Shown one piece after another: positions 38,914 through 46,609 of a DNA stretch of 46,609 bases (its first letter is position 1; each line of letters begins with the position of its first letter). Below the pieces are notes generated by a model that had not been told where the DNA came from, searched no databases, and saw only the letters and a list, made by a program, of their open reading frames with translations. The DNA is from Oscillospiraceae bacterium (GTDB lineage Bacteria > Bacillota > Clostridia > Oscillospirales > QAMX01). The translations under genes and the position numbers were made by a program. The stretch covers positions 1 to 46,609 of the forward strand of contig SVLW01000013.1 in the NCBI GenBank assembly GCA_015067705.1, written 5' to 3'.

Positions 38914-39942
38914 ATGGAACGACAGAAACGAAAATTCCATAGTATTGAGTTCGACGCCAAGCGGCTGACCCATATCACCTGGATCATCACCGCCTCTATC
39001 GTCTGCCTGATGTGCGCCTTTATTTTCACGCACCCCATTCCTGAGGATTCGGCATTGAAGATCACCTCCATTCGCCAGCTTCTGGGCGGCGACGACCGGG
39101 ATTCCTTCGCGGTCATGGATATGGATGTGTCCGCTACGGAGGTCAAGGTGCACGATAACGGGCAGGTTCACACGATCTATGTCTCCGACGGCACCATCGC
39201 AAACGCACTGGAGACCGTGGGCATCACACTGGGCGAGTTTGATGAGCTGAGCGTAGATGACGACACCCAGATCAGCGACGGTATGCACGTCTATATCACC
39301 CGCGTCAGCGTGGAAGAAGAGTATACCTATGAGCCCATCCCCTATGAGACCGTTATGCAGGCCAGTCCTTCCCTCTATACCGGCAATGAAGTGGTGGTGC
39401 AGGACGGCATCGACGGCGTGCGGCAGTATACTTATGATCTGATCTATAAGGACGGTGTACTGACCGACCGGGTTCTTGCCGGCACCGACGTGTATGTCAA
39501 GCCGGTAAACCGGGTGGTGGCCTATGGCACCTCCACCTCGATTCCCCCCACGTCCTCCGTCACGGTTTCCACCACCAGCCAGCTTCTGACCCTGGAGGAC
39601 GGTACGCAGATCCCCTATAAGAGTTATATCGATGTGGTAGCCACCGCCTATACCACCGAGGGCAAGTCCTTTAAGATCACCAAGTCCGGCGCCACCGCCC
39701 AGTACGGCATCATCGCCGTGGATCCCAAGGTGATCCCGCTGGGCACCCGGATGTATATCGTGGTAGAGGACGAAGATGAGGATGGGGACGGCGTACCCGA
39801 CATCCTGATCTATGGCTATGCCGTGGCAGGAGATACCGGCGGCTATATCAAGGGCAACCGTGTGGATCTCTTCTACGACACCCTGGCAACCTGTATCGAC
39901 TTTGGCCGCAAGAATGCGCGTGTATATATTTTAGAAGAATGA
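38914..39942 (+). CDS. DUF348/G5/3D-domain cell-wall protein (YabE-like)
   Basis: The 342-residue protein has one N-terminal membrane anchor (about 21-40), a ubiquitin-like DUF348 segment (VHTIYVSDGTIANALETVGI), a G5-like domain (about 150-200) and a C-terminal 3D domain with VDVVATAYTTEG, IIAVDPKVIPLGTRMYI and YAVAGDTGG.IKGNRVDLF, whose three Asp residues give the name. Bacillus subtilis YabE and stationary-phase Rpf-like proteins share this layout and act on peptidoglycan, probably as lytic transglycosylases. I start at ATG 38914 (GGAG upstream); a longer frame begins in the promoter. It overlaps ksgA by 4 bases; the rnmV gene found between them in B. subtilis is missing. Confidence 0.88.
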   Translation: MERQKRKFHSIEFDAKRLTHITWIITASIVCLMCAFIFTHPIPEDSALKITSIRQLLGGDDRDSFAVMDMDVSATEVKVHDNGQVHTIYVSDGTIANALETVGITLGEFDELSVDDDTQISDGMHVYITRVSVEEEYTYEPIPYETVMQASPSLYTGNEVVVQDGIDGVRQYTYDLIYKDGVLTDRVLAGTDVYVKPVNRVVAYGTSTSIPPTSSVTVSTTSQLLTLEDGTQIPYKSYIDVVATAYTTEGKSFKITKSGATAQYGIIAVDPKVIPLGTRMYIVVEDEDEDGDGVPDILIYGYAVAGDTGGYIKGNRVDLFYDTLATCIDFGRKNARVYILEE

Positions 39943-40790
39943 TGGATCTGACTTCTCCGGCTGTGGTGCGGGAACTCATCACGCGCCACGGCTTTTCTTT
40001 TACAAAATCCTTAGGACAAAATTTCATCACCTCCCGCAGCGCTCTGGAGCGCATGATCGCGCTCTCCGGGATCGATGACGAGACCGGCGTGCTGGAGATC
40101 GGCCCCGGCATCGGCACACTCACGCGGGAGCTGTCCGCTCACGCCGCCGCCGTGGCCGCCGTGGAGATTGACCAGGCGCTGCTGCCGCTCTTAAAGGAGA
40201 CCCTTTCGGACTGCGGCAATGTTACCGTGTATCATCAGGACGCGCTGAAGCTGGATCTCCCCCGGTTCTGCCGGGAGGCGCTGCCTTATGAAAAACTGGC
40301 GGTGTGCGCCAATCTGCCGTATTATATTACGACGCCGTTGGTGACCATACTATTGGAGGCCCGGTGCTTTTCCACGCTCACCTTCCTCTTACAGAAGGAA
40401 GCGGTGGATCGGCTGTGTGCCCGCCCGGGCGATGACGGCTACTGCGCGGCATCCGCCGTGGTGCGCTATTACGCCGAGCCGAAGCTGGCCTTCCGGGTAG
40501 GGGCGGACTGTTTCATCCCCCGGCCGAAAGTAGGCTCCGCCGTGATGACGCTGCGGCCCGTGGAACGGACGCTCAGCGAAGCGCAGGAAAAACTGGTGCT
40601 CCGCATGATCCAGGCGGCCTTTTCCCAGCGCCGCAAGACCCTGACTAATACCTTTTCCTCTGCCGGGCTCTGCACCCGTGAGGAGGCGGCGGCACTGCTT
40701 TCCGCCTGCGGCTATCGGGAGGATATCCGCGGCGAAGCCCTTGCCGCAGAGGATTTTATCAAACTGGCCTGCGCCATGCGCGCAGAATAA
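39939..40790 (+). CDS. rsmA: 16S rRNA dimethyladenosine transferase KsgA/RsmA
   Basis: The 283-residue protein is KsgA: FTKSLGQNFITSRSALERMIALSG, the SAM site VLEIGPGIGTLTREL, VCANLPYYITTPLV (catalytic NLPY) and VGSAVMTLRP. It dimethylates A1518 and A1519 of 16S rRNA in ribosome assembly. Two ATGs are adjacent (39939 and 39942); the first overlaps the stop of the 3D-domain gene. Confidence 0.96.
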   Translation: MMDLTSPAVVRELITRHGFSFTKSLGQNFITSRSALERMIALSGIDDETGVLEIGPGIGTLTRELSAHAAAVAAVEIDQALLPLLKETLSDCGNVTVYHQDALKLDLPRFCREALPYEKLAVCANLPYYITTPLVTILLEARCFSTLTFLLQKEAVDRLCARPGDDGYCAASAVVRYYAEPKLAFRVGADCFIPRPKVGSAVMTLRPVERTLSEAQEKLVLRMIQAAFSQRRKTLTNTFSSAGLCTREEAAALLSACGYREDIRGEALAAEDFIKLACAMRAE

Positions 40791-40799
40791 GGTGATTGT

Positions 40800-41465
40800 A
40801 TGGAACGCTTTGTCTGGAAAAATCTCCCCAAAACTTATACGGAAGAGGATATTCTCGCCGCCCTGCACCTGCCGGAGGATCTGGAACCGGAGGATCTCGA
40901 GGAAGTGCGGGAGCTGATCCGCGCGGCAGAAGCCGTGGCCGCGCCCAAGGCGGTTTTCTGCCTTGCCGCCGTGGAGGCGCAGGATGACGCAGGCGTCGTG
41001 ATCGAGGGACAGCGCTTTGACTGTGCCCTGATGGCAAAAAACTTCCGGAGACTTCACCGGGTGTTCCCCTATGTCTGCACCTGCGGCACCGAGGTGGAGC
41101 AGTGGTCCCGGAGCCTTTCTGATCCTTTGCAGGAATACTGGGCCGACCGCATCAAGCTTTTCTACATTGGCTGGATCCAGAAGGAATGCTTCCGCCGGAT
41201 CCGGGAACAGTATCTTCCGGAGGGAAAACTTTCTCACATGAATCCCGGTTCTCTCCCCGCATGGCCCCTTCCCGCACAGGCGGAGCTATTCGCCCTCATC
41301 GGCGGTGTGGAGGAATCGGTAGGCGTAACGCTCACCGAGAGCTTCCTGATGGAGCCCTTTAAGTCCACTTCCGGCATTCTGTTTGCAAGTGAGGCGGGGT
41401 ATGAAAACTGCGCGCTCTGCCCCATGGAGCATTGTCCCGGCAGACGGGCGGCATATCGTCCGTAA
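40800..41465 (+). CDS. Vitamin B12-dependent methionine synthase activation-domain protein
   Basis: The 221-residue protein matches the stand-alone activation-domain family of MetH: LSHMNPGSLPAWPLPAQAELFALIGG, then VGVTLTESFLMEPFKSTSGILF, which lines the SAM site. In MetH this domain remethylates cob(II)alamin with SAM and flavodoxin. It carries an extra C-terminal Cys cluster, CALCPMEHCPGRRAAY, perhaps for metal or electron transfer. Stand-alone forms occur in clostridia with split MetH; the other parts are not in this window. It lies 9 bases after ksgA. Confidence 0.88.
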   Translation: MERFVWKNLPKTYTEEDILAALHLPEDLEPEDLEEVRELIRAAEAVAAPKAVFCLAAVEAQDDAGVVIEGQRFDCALMAKNFRRLHRVFPYVCTCGTEVEQWSRSLSDPLQEYWADRIKLFYIGWIQKECFRRIREQYLPEGKLSHMNPGSLPAWPLPAQAELFALIGGVEESVGVTLTESFLMEPFKSTSGILFASEAGYENCALCPMEHCPGRRAAYRP

Positions 41466-41512
41466 GACAGAAGAAACACGGAAAATTCCCTGAAAAAACT
41501 TTGCAAAAACCC

Positions 41513-41541
41513 TTGACACCAGGGAAAGGCCGTGGTATAGT
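41513..41541 (+). promoter_or_regulatory. Sigma-A promoter of infC-rpmI-rplT
   Basis: TTGACA (41513-41518), 17 bases, TATAGT (41536-41541). Confidence 0.88.
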
Positions 41542-41547
41542 ATATTG

Positions 41548-41697
41548 GACATCAAAGAGGGCGGTTTTCCGTCCCACCCCCAGCACAGCCAAGGGGTTAA
41601 CATTGTAAGCAAGACTTTCATGACGGGATCGTTATGGGGGTTCTGTTTGAATGGACGGCTGTGAGGCCGTTTATTTTTTTATCGGAGGTGTTTCGGC
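41548..41697 (+). promoter_or_regulatory. infC leader RNA with attenuator-like hairpin (L20-type leader candidate)
   Basis: About 150 bases of leader precede infC. ACGGC/GCCGT (41655-41670) followed by TTATTTTTTT (41671-41680) looks like a terminator just before the ribosome site; upstream sequence could form alternatives. L20 controls this operon in this way in Bacillus subtilis; the assignment here is by position and pattern. Confidence 0.6.
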
Positions 41698-42216
41698 ATC
41701 AGTAACGTAAAGCATCAGATCAACGAGGCAATTCGCGACCGTGAGATCCGTCTGATTGATGAGGATGGTTCCCAGCTCGGTATCATGTCCGTCAAAGACG
41801 CACAGAAGATCGCCCTGAACAAGGGTCTGGACCTCGTGAAGATCGCACCGCAGGCTACCCCGCCCGTTTGCCGCGTCATGGACTACGGCAAGTATCGATT
41901 TGAACAGGCCAAGCGCGAGAAGGAAGCCCGTAAGAATCAGCATACTGTGGAAACAAAAGAATTGCAGCTCAGCGTTGGCATCGGCATCCACGATCTCAAC
42001 GTCCGCCTCAATCAGGCCAAGAAGTTCTTGCAAAGTGGAGACAAGATCAAGGTTTCCATTCGTTTCAGAGGCAGGGAGATGGCACACACGCAGCTGGGTC
42101 AGGAATTGCTCCTGAACTTTGCAGAGCAGTGCAGTGAGCTGGGTACGGTTGAAAAGGCTCCCAAGCTGGAAGGCCGTCACATGCTGATGTTCCTGGCGCC
42201 CAAGCCCAACAAATAA
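41698..42216 (+). CDS. infC: Translation initiation factor IF-3 (apparent AUC start)
   Basis: The 172-residue frame gives the usual IF-3 length: HQINEAIRDREIRLIDEDGS at the N-terminus, GKYRFEQAKREKEARKNQH in the linker, and KVSIRFRGREMAHTQLGQEL in the C-terminal domain. IF-3 binds the 30S subunit and checks start codons. No ATG, GTG or TTG occurs at the right place; GGAGGTG (41684-41690) is followed after 7 bases by ATC at 41698, in frame with the conserved protein. The first ATG (41785) would remove about 29 conserved residues. infC is known for non-standard starts that let IF-3 limit its own synthesis. Confidence 0.92.
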   Translation: MSNVKHQINEAIRDREIRLIDEDGSQLGIMSVKDAQKIALNKGLDLVKIAPQATPPVCRVMDYGKYRFEQAKREKEARKNQHTVETKELQLSVGIGIHDLNVRLNQAKKFLQSGDKIKVSIRFRGREMAHTQLGQELLLNFAEQCSELGTVEKAPKLEGRHMLMFLAPKPNK

Positions 42217-42249
42217 GCGTCCCATTACTAAAGAAGGAGATCAATCACT

Positions 42250-42453
42250 ATGCCTAAGATTAAAACCCGCAACGCTGTTGCAAAACGTTTTAAGATCACC
42301 AAGAACGGCAAGGTTAAGCACACCCAGGAAGGCCGCCGTCATAAGCTGGTAAAGGCCAACAAGACCACCAAGCGTAAGAGAGCCCTGCGTAAGAGCGCTT
42401 ACATCGATTCCAGCATGGGCAACAACATCAAGAAAATGATGCCTTACGCATAA
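42250..42453 (+). CDS. rpmI: 50S ribosomal protein L35
   Basis: The 67-residue basic protein is L35: MPKIKTRNAVAKRFKITKNG, then KVKHTQEGRRHKL and SSMGNNIKKMMPYA. AAGGAG lies before the ATG. It is the middle gene of infC-rpmI-rplT. Confidence 0.97.
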   Translation: MPKIKTRNAVAKRFKITKNGKVKHTQEGRRHKLVKANKTTKRKRALRKSAYIDSSMGNNIKKMMPYA

Positions 42454-42486
42454 GGCTGACGACTAGATTATTGGAGGTACTTTCAC

Positions 42487-42843
42487 ATGGCACGTGTTAA
42501 GGGCGCGATGATGACGCGCAAGAGAAGAAATAAGATCCTGAAGCTCGCCAAGGGTTATTATGGCAGCAAGTCCAAGCTCTTCAAGACCGCCAATCAGGCT
42601 GTCATGAAGTCCCTGAAGTATGCATACGTCTCCCGCAGACTGAAGAAGCGCGACTTCCGTAAGCTGTGGATCACCCGTATCAGCGCTCAGGCAAAGGTCA
42701 ACGGCATGAACTACTCCCGCTTCATGTATGGCCTCAAGAAGGCTGGCGTTACCATGAACCGCAAGATGCTGGCCGAGCTGGCTGTCTCCGACAAGGCCGC
42801 TTTCGCCGCTCTCTGCGATCAGGCAAAGGCTGCCATCGCATAA
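42487..42843 (+). CDS. rplT: 50S ribosomal protein L20
   Basis: The 118-residue protein is L20: [63 protein letters not shown]. It is needed for early 50S assembly and represses this operon in other Firmicutes by binding the leader. GGAGG precedes the ATG. Confidence 0.97.
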   Translation: MARVKGAMMTRKRRNKILKLAKGYYGSKSKLFKTANQAVMKSLKYAYVSRRLKKRDFRKLWITRISAQAKVNGMNYSRFMYGLKKAGVTMNRKMLAELAVSDKAAFAALCDQAKAAIA

Positions 42844-42860
42844 GTGATATGATAAAGTAA

Positions 42861-42896
42861 GTGCGTGGATCAAATGATCCACGCACTTTTTGTTTA
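42861..42896. terminator. Terminator after rplT, shared with the convergent GNAT gene
   Basis: A 12-bp perfect stem (GTGCGTGGATCA and its complement, 2-base loop) is followed by TTTTTGTTTA. Confidence 0.9.
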
Positions 42897-43382
42897 TTCC
42901 TCGTCCGGGAAGCGATACTCCATCAAAGTCGTATCCGTCCAGTTTCCAAAACGATCCTTTGCAATGCGTTCCCGATATCCGATTTTGCGGAAGCCGCATT
43001 TTTCGTGCAGTCGGATGCTGGGAACATTGGAAGAAAAGATGGAGGAGTATAGACACCATATCCCCTGTTTCTGTGCATCCTCAATGAGTTTACATAGTAA
43101 TGTGGTGCCGATTCCACTATGACGGTGCTCTTCAGCCACATAAACCATCACTTCCACTACACCGCGATAATGTGGCTTTTGCGAAGTTGGACTGACTGCC
43201 ACAAATCCAGCCACTTGATCCTCGATACACGCGACATACCGGCAAGACGGATGGTGGCCTGCGTCCCATTCTTCCCAGGTGGGATAGTGGGTGCTAAAGG
43301 TTGTGTTCCCGGCATCAATGCTGGCCCGATAGATTTCCCAGACACCAGGCCAATCCTCCGGACACATCGGACATATGTTCAT
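42894..43382 (-). CDS. GNAT-family N-acetyltransferase (phosphinothricin acetyltransferase-like)
   Basis: The 162-residue protein resembles the Pat/MnaT group: VWEIYRASIDAGNTTFSTHYPTWEEW, VVEVMVYVAEEHRHSGIGTTLL (acetyl-CoA loop), NVPSIRLHEKCGFRKIGY. Members acetylate phosphinothricin, methionine sulfoximine or amino acids; activity here is unproven. Base composition is lower in GC than its neighbours, which may hint at later acquisition. GGAG precedes the ATG. Confidence 0.88.
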   Translation of the reverse strand: MNICPMCPEDWPGVWEIYRASIDAGNTTFSTHYPTWEEWDAGHHPSCRYVACIEDQVAGFVAVSPTSQKPHYRGVVEVMVYVAEEHRHSGIGTTLLCKLIEDAQKQGIWCLYSSIFSSNVPSIRLHEKCGFRKIGYRERIAKDRFGNWTDTTLMEYRFPDEE

Positions 43383-43405
43383 ATCGATTCTCCTTCTTAG
43401 ACAAT

Positions 43406-43434
43406 CCGCCGCAGGGGGCGCACCCCTGCGGCGG
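43406..43434 (-). terminator. Hairpin after prmA
   Basis: TCCGCCGCAGGGG pairs with CCCCTGCGGCGGA; only TTGTCT follows on the minus strand, so termination may be partial. Confidence 0.6.
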
Positions 43435-43440
43435 AAACTG

Positions 43441-44412
43441 TTACAGCGTGATCAGGAAAAGCACCCAATCATTCATTTCAAAGCGTTCGCGGATGGTGAA
43501 GCCGGCATTTTCCAGCTGCTGCCGGACTTCTTCGGCGCGGGGGCCGATGATGCCGGAGGTCAGAAGCGTGCCGCCGGGCTTCAGGCAGCGACGGAACAGG
43601 CCGCGCATGGCGATGATGACGTCCGCCACGATGTTGGCGGCGATCATGTCATACTGTTCCTCGCAGATGGCGTCGGCAAGTGCCGTGTCGGAAATGGCGT
43701 TGCCGCAGAAGGCGCGGCAGACGGACTCGTCAAAGCCATTGCGGGCCAGATTCTCCCGGGTGGTGGTGATGCAGTGCTCGTCGATGTCCACACAAGTGAC
43801 GTGCTCGGCACCCAGCAGCATAGCGGCGGTGGCTAAGATACCGCTGCCGCAGCCCATATCGAGGACACGGTCGCCGGGGTTCACGGTCTTTTCAATCAGG
43901 GTCAGACAAAGCTTGGTGGTCTCATGAGAACCGGTACCGAAGGAGGACGACGGATCGATCTCCAGCACCACGCGGTTATCCACATTCTCATACTCCTCCC
44001 AGGAGGGCTTGATCACAAGACGCTCGCCCACGGGGAAGGGCTTATAATACTTCTTATAGGCATTGGCCCAATCCTCTTCCCGAACATTGCCGAAGGAGAC
44101 GGACAGCTCTCCCAGCATGGGGGCCATCTCACATTTTTTCAGTTCCTCGAGCTTCTGAAGCACATCCTGCACCAGCTGATGACCCTGGTCGTTCTCCGGG
44201 GGATAGATCTTCACCACAGTGGGCGCATCGGTCATCTTCTGCATGAGGTCTTCGTCCACATAATCCCAGTGGGGCGTGACAGACTCAATAAAGGCATTGA
44301 AATCCTGGCTGTCCTCGATGGTAAAGCCGCGGATGCCCATATCCTCAAGTACCGCCACCAGAAGATCCACGCCTTCGCTGGCGGTCTTGATCGACATTTC
44401 GATAAAATCCAT
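43441..44412 (-). CDS. prmA: Ribosomal protein L11 methyltransferase PrmA
   Basis: The 323-residue protein is PrmA: the linker DWANAYKKYYKPFPVGERLVIKPSW, LEIDPSSSFGTGSHETTKLCL, the SAM motif VLDMGCGSGILATAA, and IAANIVADVI as the catalytic NxxA-like segment. It trimethylates L11 at several lysines. GGGAGG precedes the ATG. It has its own promoter and faces away from rsmE, whereas these two are often joined in one operon. Confidence 0.95.
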   Translation of the reverse strand: MDFIEMSIKTASEGVDLLVAVLEDMGIRGFTIEDSQDFNAFIESVTPHWDYVDEDLMQKMTDAPTVVKIYPPENDQGHQLVQDVLQKLEELKKCEMAPMLGELSVSFGNVREEDWANAYKKYYKPFPVGERLVIKPSWEEYENVDNRVVLEIDPSSSFGTGSHETTKLCLTLIEKTVNPGDRVLDMGCGSGILATAAMLLGAEHVTCVDIDEHCITTTRENLARNGFDESVCRAFCGNAISDTALADAICEEQYDMIAANIVADVIIAMRGLFRRCLKPGGTLLTSGIIGPRAEEVRQQLENAGFTIRERFEMNDWVLFLITL

Positions 44413-44453
44413 AAAAGCCTCCCAAAAATGCTTTTCTTCATCATGTTTCTCCT

Positions 44454-44482
44454 ATTATACCATCCCCACCCCCGGAATACAA
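44454..44482 (-). promoter_or_regulatory. Sigma-A promoter of prmA
   Basis: TTGTAT (44477-44482), 17 bases, TATAAT (44454-44459) on the minus strand. Confidence 0.8.
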
Positions 44483-44515
44483 GCGCAATTCCTGTAAGAA
44501 AATGCCGGAACCTAC

Positions 44516-44544
44516 TGGACAAAAAGCGAATCATTTGGTAAGAT
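44516..44544 (+). promoter_or_regulatory. Promoter of rsmE
   Basis: TGGACA (44516-44521), 17 bases, TAAGAT (44539-44544) with extended TGG. Confidence 0.65.
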
Positions 44545-44592
44545 ATGAGGTAGTGTGTGTAATTGCCGCTATGCGGCGAACGGAGTGACTTT

Positions 44593-45324
44593 ATGCCGAA
44601 GTTCTTTGTGGATCCTGCCGCTCTGCGGGAGGGAAGCGTTTTGCTGGACGGCGACAACGCCGCACATATTGCCAAAACTCTGCGGATGCGCCCGGGCGAA
44701 CTGCTCACCGTCTGTGACGGAGAGGCCACCGATTATACCTGCCGCATTCTCTCCTCCTCCCCTTCTCTGGTGGAAGCGGAGATCTTGTCCAGTGAGCGGT
44801 GTCCTGCGGAGCCGGAAACGGAAGTGACGCTCTATATGGCCCTTCCCAAGTCCGACAAGCTGGAGCTCGTGGTGCAGAAGGCGGTGGAACTGGGTGCGGC
44901 GCGCATCTGTGTCTATCGCAGTTCCCGCTGTATCCCGGATCCGGACACACGGGCATTTGAGAAGCGCCTGCAGCGGCTGCGCCGCATCGCGGCGGAGGCC
45001 GCCGGCCAGTCCTATCGGGGACGGATCCCCGAGGTCACGGGCCTTCTCTCCTTCTCTGCCATGCTGAAGGATGCCGCGGCCAGCGATATGCCGCTCTTCT
45101 TCTATGAGCACGGCGGTACCTCTCTGAAAACCCTGTTGGGGGAAAAGCCCTTCCGCACGGCGGCGGCCGTGGTGGGCCCCGAGGGCGGGTTTTCCGAGGA
45201 AGAGGCCGAAGCGGCAAAGGCCGCCGGACTTTTCACCGCGCATCTGGGTCCCCGGATTCTCCGCTGTGAGACCGCTGCCATCGGCACGGTGACCATGATT
45301 TTGTATCATACGGACTCTTATTGA
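44593..45324 (+). CDS. rsmE: 16S rRNA (uracil-1498-N3)-methyltransferase RsmE
   Basis: The 243-residue protein is a SPOUT methyltransferase: HIAKTLRMRPGELLTVCDGE in the PUA-like part, MALPKSDKLELVVQKAVELGAARI, AAEAAGQSYRG, and the knot motifs AAVVGPEGGFSEEEAEAA and LGPRILRCETAAIGTVTMIL. It methylates U1498 of 16S rRNA. The ATG at 44593 follows GGAGTGA; a start 10 codons upstream lacks a site. Confidence 0.95.
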   Translation: MPKFFVDPAALREGSVLLDGDNAAHIAKTLRMRPGELLTVCDGEATDYTCRILSSSPSLVEAEILSSERCPAEPETEVTLYMALPKSDKLELVVQKAVELGAARICVYRSSRCIPDPDTRAFEKRLQRLRRIAAEAAGQSYRGRIPEVTGLLSFSAMLKDAAASDMPLFFYEHGGTSLKTLLGEKPFRTAAAVVGPEGGFSEEEAEAAKAAGLFTAHLGPRILRCETAAIGTVTMILYHTDSY

Positions 45325-45361
45325 GTCCTTTCCAGAAAAATAGAAAAGGTTGTGTTTCCAC

Positions 45362-46132
45362 TTGGCTAAAAATTCTGAAAATCTCACCAGAACCGATTTT
45401 ATCACCAATAAGATTATGGTGGTGTTCTCTCTGGCGTTTGCCATGACGTTCCTGCTTTTACTGATTGGCCGCGGACTTGATCACGCGGGCTCCTTCCTGG
45501 GCGTCTATTATGCCACGCATGTCCTGGGCATCGCCGCCATCATCGGCGTGATCCTGGGTATCCTGAAAGAAGTTCTGGATCGCAAAAACGGCCGCGACCT
45601 GAGCGGCAAAATCGTCACCGGTCACGGCATCGCCGTCTGTTCCGCAGTGGCCGCCGTCTCCTCTTTCCTGATCCTTTACGGCAACTATACAAGCGCCATC
45701 CAGTTCCTCTATATTGCCATCCCTGCGCTGGCAGTGCTTTATCTCATTTACATGATCTACCAGCGGGAGTTCTGCCTGCTGGCAACCTATGGCGTTCTGC
45801 TGGCACTTTACTTCTGGCGCTTTGGCCAGTTCTATCAGGGTTCTGTGCGCTTTATCCTGGCACAGATCGCCTTCTTTGTGGTGACGGCGCTGTTGGCCGT
45901 GCTGTTCTTCCTCTTAAAGAAGCACGACGGCGAACTGAAGATGCGTGGCCGCAAGCTGCGGATTCTGATGCCGGATGCAGAGTATGCCGCGTCTTTCCTG
46001 TTCCTGGGCCTTCTGGCGGTTCTGCTGATCGTGGCCTTCCTGATCCCGGGTTCCGGTATGCTGGCGCTTTCTCTGGTGACGCTGGCTGTGGTCTTCCTGA
46101 TGGCGGTCTATTACGCAGTCCGGATGATGTGA
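45362..46132 (+). CDS. Polytopic membrane protein of unknown function
   Basis: I do not recognise this 256-residue protein. It has about seven hydrophobic segments (for example VVFSLAFAMTFLLLLIG, HVLGIAAIIGVILGIL, FLYIAIPALAVLYLIYMIY, LFLGLLAVLLIVAFLIPG), with a basic loop LLKKHDGELKMRGRKLRI, so it lies in the cell membrane. The start is uncertain: TTG at 45362 or 45350, both near AAAGG; I take the former, which gives MAKNSENLTRTDFI. It follows rsmE by 37 bases and may be in its operon. Confidence 0.8.
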   Translation: MAKNSENLTRTDFITNKIMVVFSLAFAMTFLLLLIGRGLDHAGSFLGVYYATHVLGIAAIIGVILGILKEVLDRKNGRDLSGKIVTGHGIAVCSAVAAVSSFLILYGNYTSAIQFLYIAIPALAVLYLIYMIYQREFCLLATYGVLLALYFWRFGQFYQGSVRFILAQIAFFVVTALLAVLFFLLKKHDGELKMRGRKLRILMPDAEYAASFLFLGLLAVLLIVAFLIPGSGMLALSLVTLAVVFLMAVYYAVRMM

Positions 46133-46184
46133 TCCGGGCGATCCCTCTCTGCCGCTCCGCCGCGGCAAATGGCTTGAAATCCCT

Positions 46185-46217
46185 AAAATGGCGGGTCGCA
46201 TGACCCGTCATTTTTTT
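46185..46217 (+). terminator. Intrinsic terminator after the membrane protein gene
   Basis: The stem AAATGGCGGGTC with GACCCGTCATTT is followed by seven T's, just before the phosphofructokinase ribosome site. Confidence 0.88.
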
Positions 46218-46241
46218 GATCAAAGAAAGGAGTTTTCTTTT

Positions 46242-46609
46242 ATGGGAAGAAATGCTCTGGTTGCCCAGTCCGGCGGCCCCTCGCCGGTGATCAACGCCTC
46301 TTTACAGGGCGTCATTGATGCCTGCCGCAGCTATCCCGACCGTATTGACCGACTCTACGCCGCCTATCATGGCATCGAGGGCGTGCTCCTGGAGGAGCTC
46401 ATTGACCTCTATGCACAGGACCAGCGGGAACTCTCTTACCTCAAATATACCCCCTGCTCCGGCTCTATCGGCACCTGCCGCTATAAGCTCAGCGATGCGG
46501 GCAGTCCGGACTTTGCCCGGATCATCGAGGTGTTCCGCGCCCATGATATCGGCTATTTCTTCTATATCGGCGGCAATGATTCCATGGATACCGCCAAGAA
46601 GGTCAGCGA
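46242..46609 (+). CDS. 6-phosphofructokinase, probably PPi-dependent (N-terminal part)
   Basis: The frame is open from ATG 46242 (AAAGGAG upstream) to the window end, about 122 codons. ALVAQSGGPSPVINASLQGV is the nucleotide/phosphate loop of phosphofructokinases, CSGSIGTCRYKL follows, and YIGGNDSMDTAKKVS carries GGND in place of the GGDG/GGGD of ATP enzymes, the mark of PPi-dependent types, which is common in clostridia. It makes fructose-1,6-bisphosphate in glycolysis. Confidence 0.9.
   Translation, partial: MGRNALVAQSGGPSPVINASLQGVIDACRSYPDRIDRLYAAYHGIEGVLLEELIDLYAQDQRELSYLKYTPCSGSIGTCRYKLSDAGSPDFARIIEVFRAHDIGYFFYIGGNDSMDTAKKVS

Noticed and set aside
1-46609. tRNA, rRNA, insertion sequences, phage attachment sites
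   Set aside because: Reading both strands I found no convincing case; tRNA-scale folds were not computed.

Overview
The window looks like a chromosome segment of an anaerobic, GC-rich Firmicute, most likely a gut Clostridium of the Oscillospiraceae/Ruminococcaceae type. This rests on several things seen together: Gram-positive style ribosome sites (GGAGG), sigma-A promoters in AT-rich gaps, the infC-rpmI-rplT and rplM-rpsI operons with leader RNAs, an oxygen-independent ThiH thiazole route, a DUF348/G5/3D-domain protein next to ksgA, and a probable PPi-type phosphofructokinase. The genus is an inference. I see no rRNA, tRNA, CRISPR, prophage or insertion sequence.

Layout. 1-6.3 kb: two overlapping GNAT acetyltransferases, an FGGY sugar kinase, a large orphan solute-binding lipoprotein and a PutP-type Na+/solute symporter, all on the minus strand. 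6.5-7.4 kb: a divergent LysR regulator. 7.4-22.5 kb: a Ser/Thr phospho-signalling island with two membrane protein kinases bearing unusual outer domains, two PP2C phosphatases, a trypsin-like protease fused to an FHA domain, two further FHA proteins, a double-FHA ABC exporter (architecture as in mycobacterial Rv1747), and two proteins of unknown function. Three minus-strand transcription units in the island are preceded by four copies of one promoter module: GGAAATCACTTSGAC, exactly 20 bases, then TAWGAT with an extended -10. I regard this co-regulated kinase/phosphatase/FHA network, together with short Thr-centred repeats shared by a kinase and an FHA protein, as the main novelty.

22.6-24.4 kb: a MazG-like pyrophosphohydrolase overlapping an XRE-HTH/deoxycytidylate deaminase fusion, then an XRE-HTH membrane protein. 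24.5-30.5 kb: a thiamin operon, thiS-thiF-thiG-thiH-thiE-thiD-cytX, controlled by two tandem TPP riboswitches, each with its own terminator. It makes thiazole and joins it to HMP, while thiC is absent and a CytX transporter is present, so HMP is probably imported. 30.5-31.7 kb: rplM-rpsI with a long leader. 31.9-36.7 kb: a DUF3810 membrane protein and two GNATs with 4-base overlaps, then tldD-tldE. 36.7-38.8 kb: an aldo/keto reductase and a URO-D family protein. 38.9-41.5 kb: the 3D-domain protein, ksgA and a B12-dependent methionine synthase activation-domain protein. 41.5-42.9 kb: infC (apparent AUC start), rpmI, rplT. 42.9-46.6 kb: a GNAT, prmA, divergent rsmE, a membrane protein, and the start of a PPi-type phosphofructokinase cut by the window end.

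Functional calls come from reading motifs and family resemblance by eye; no database search was possible. Promoters and terminators are pattern calls.
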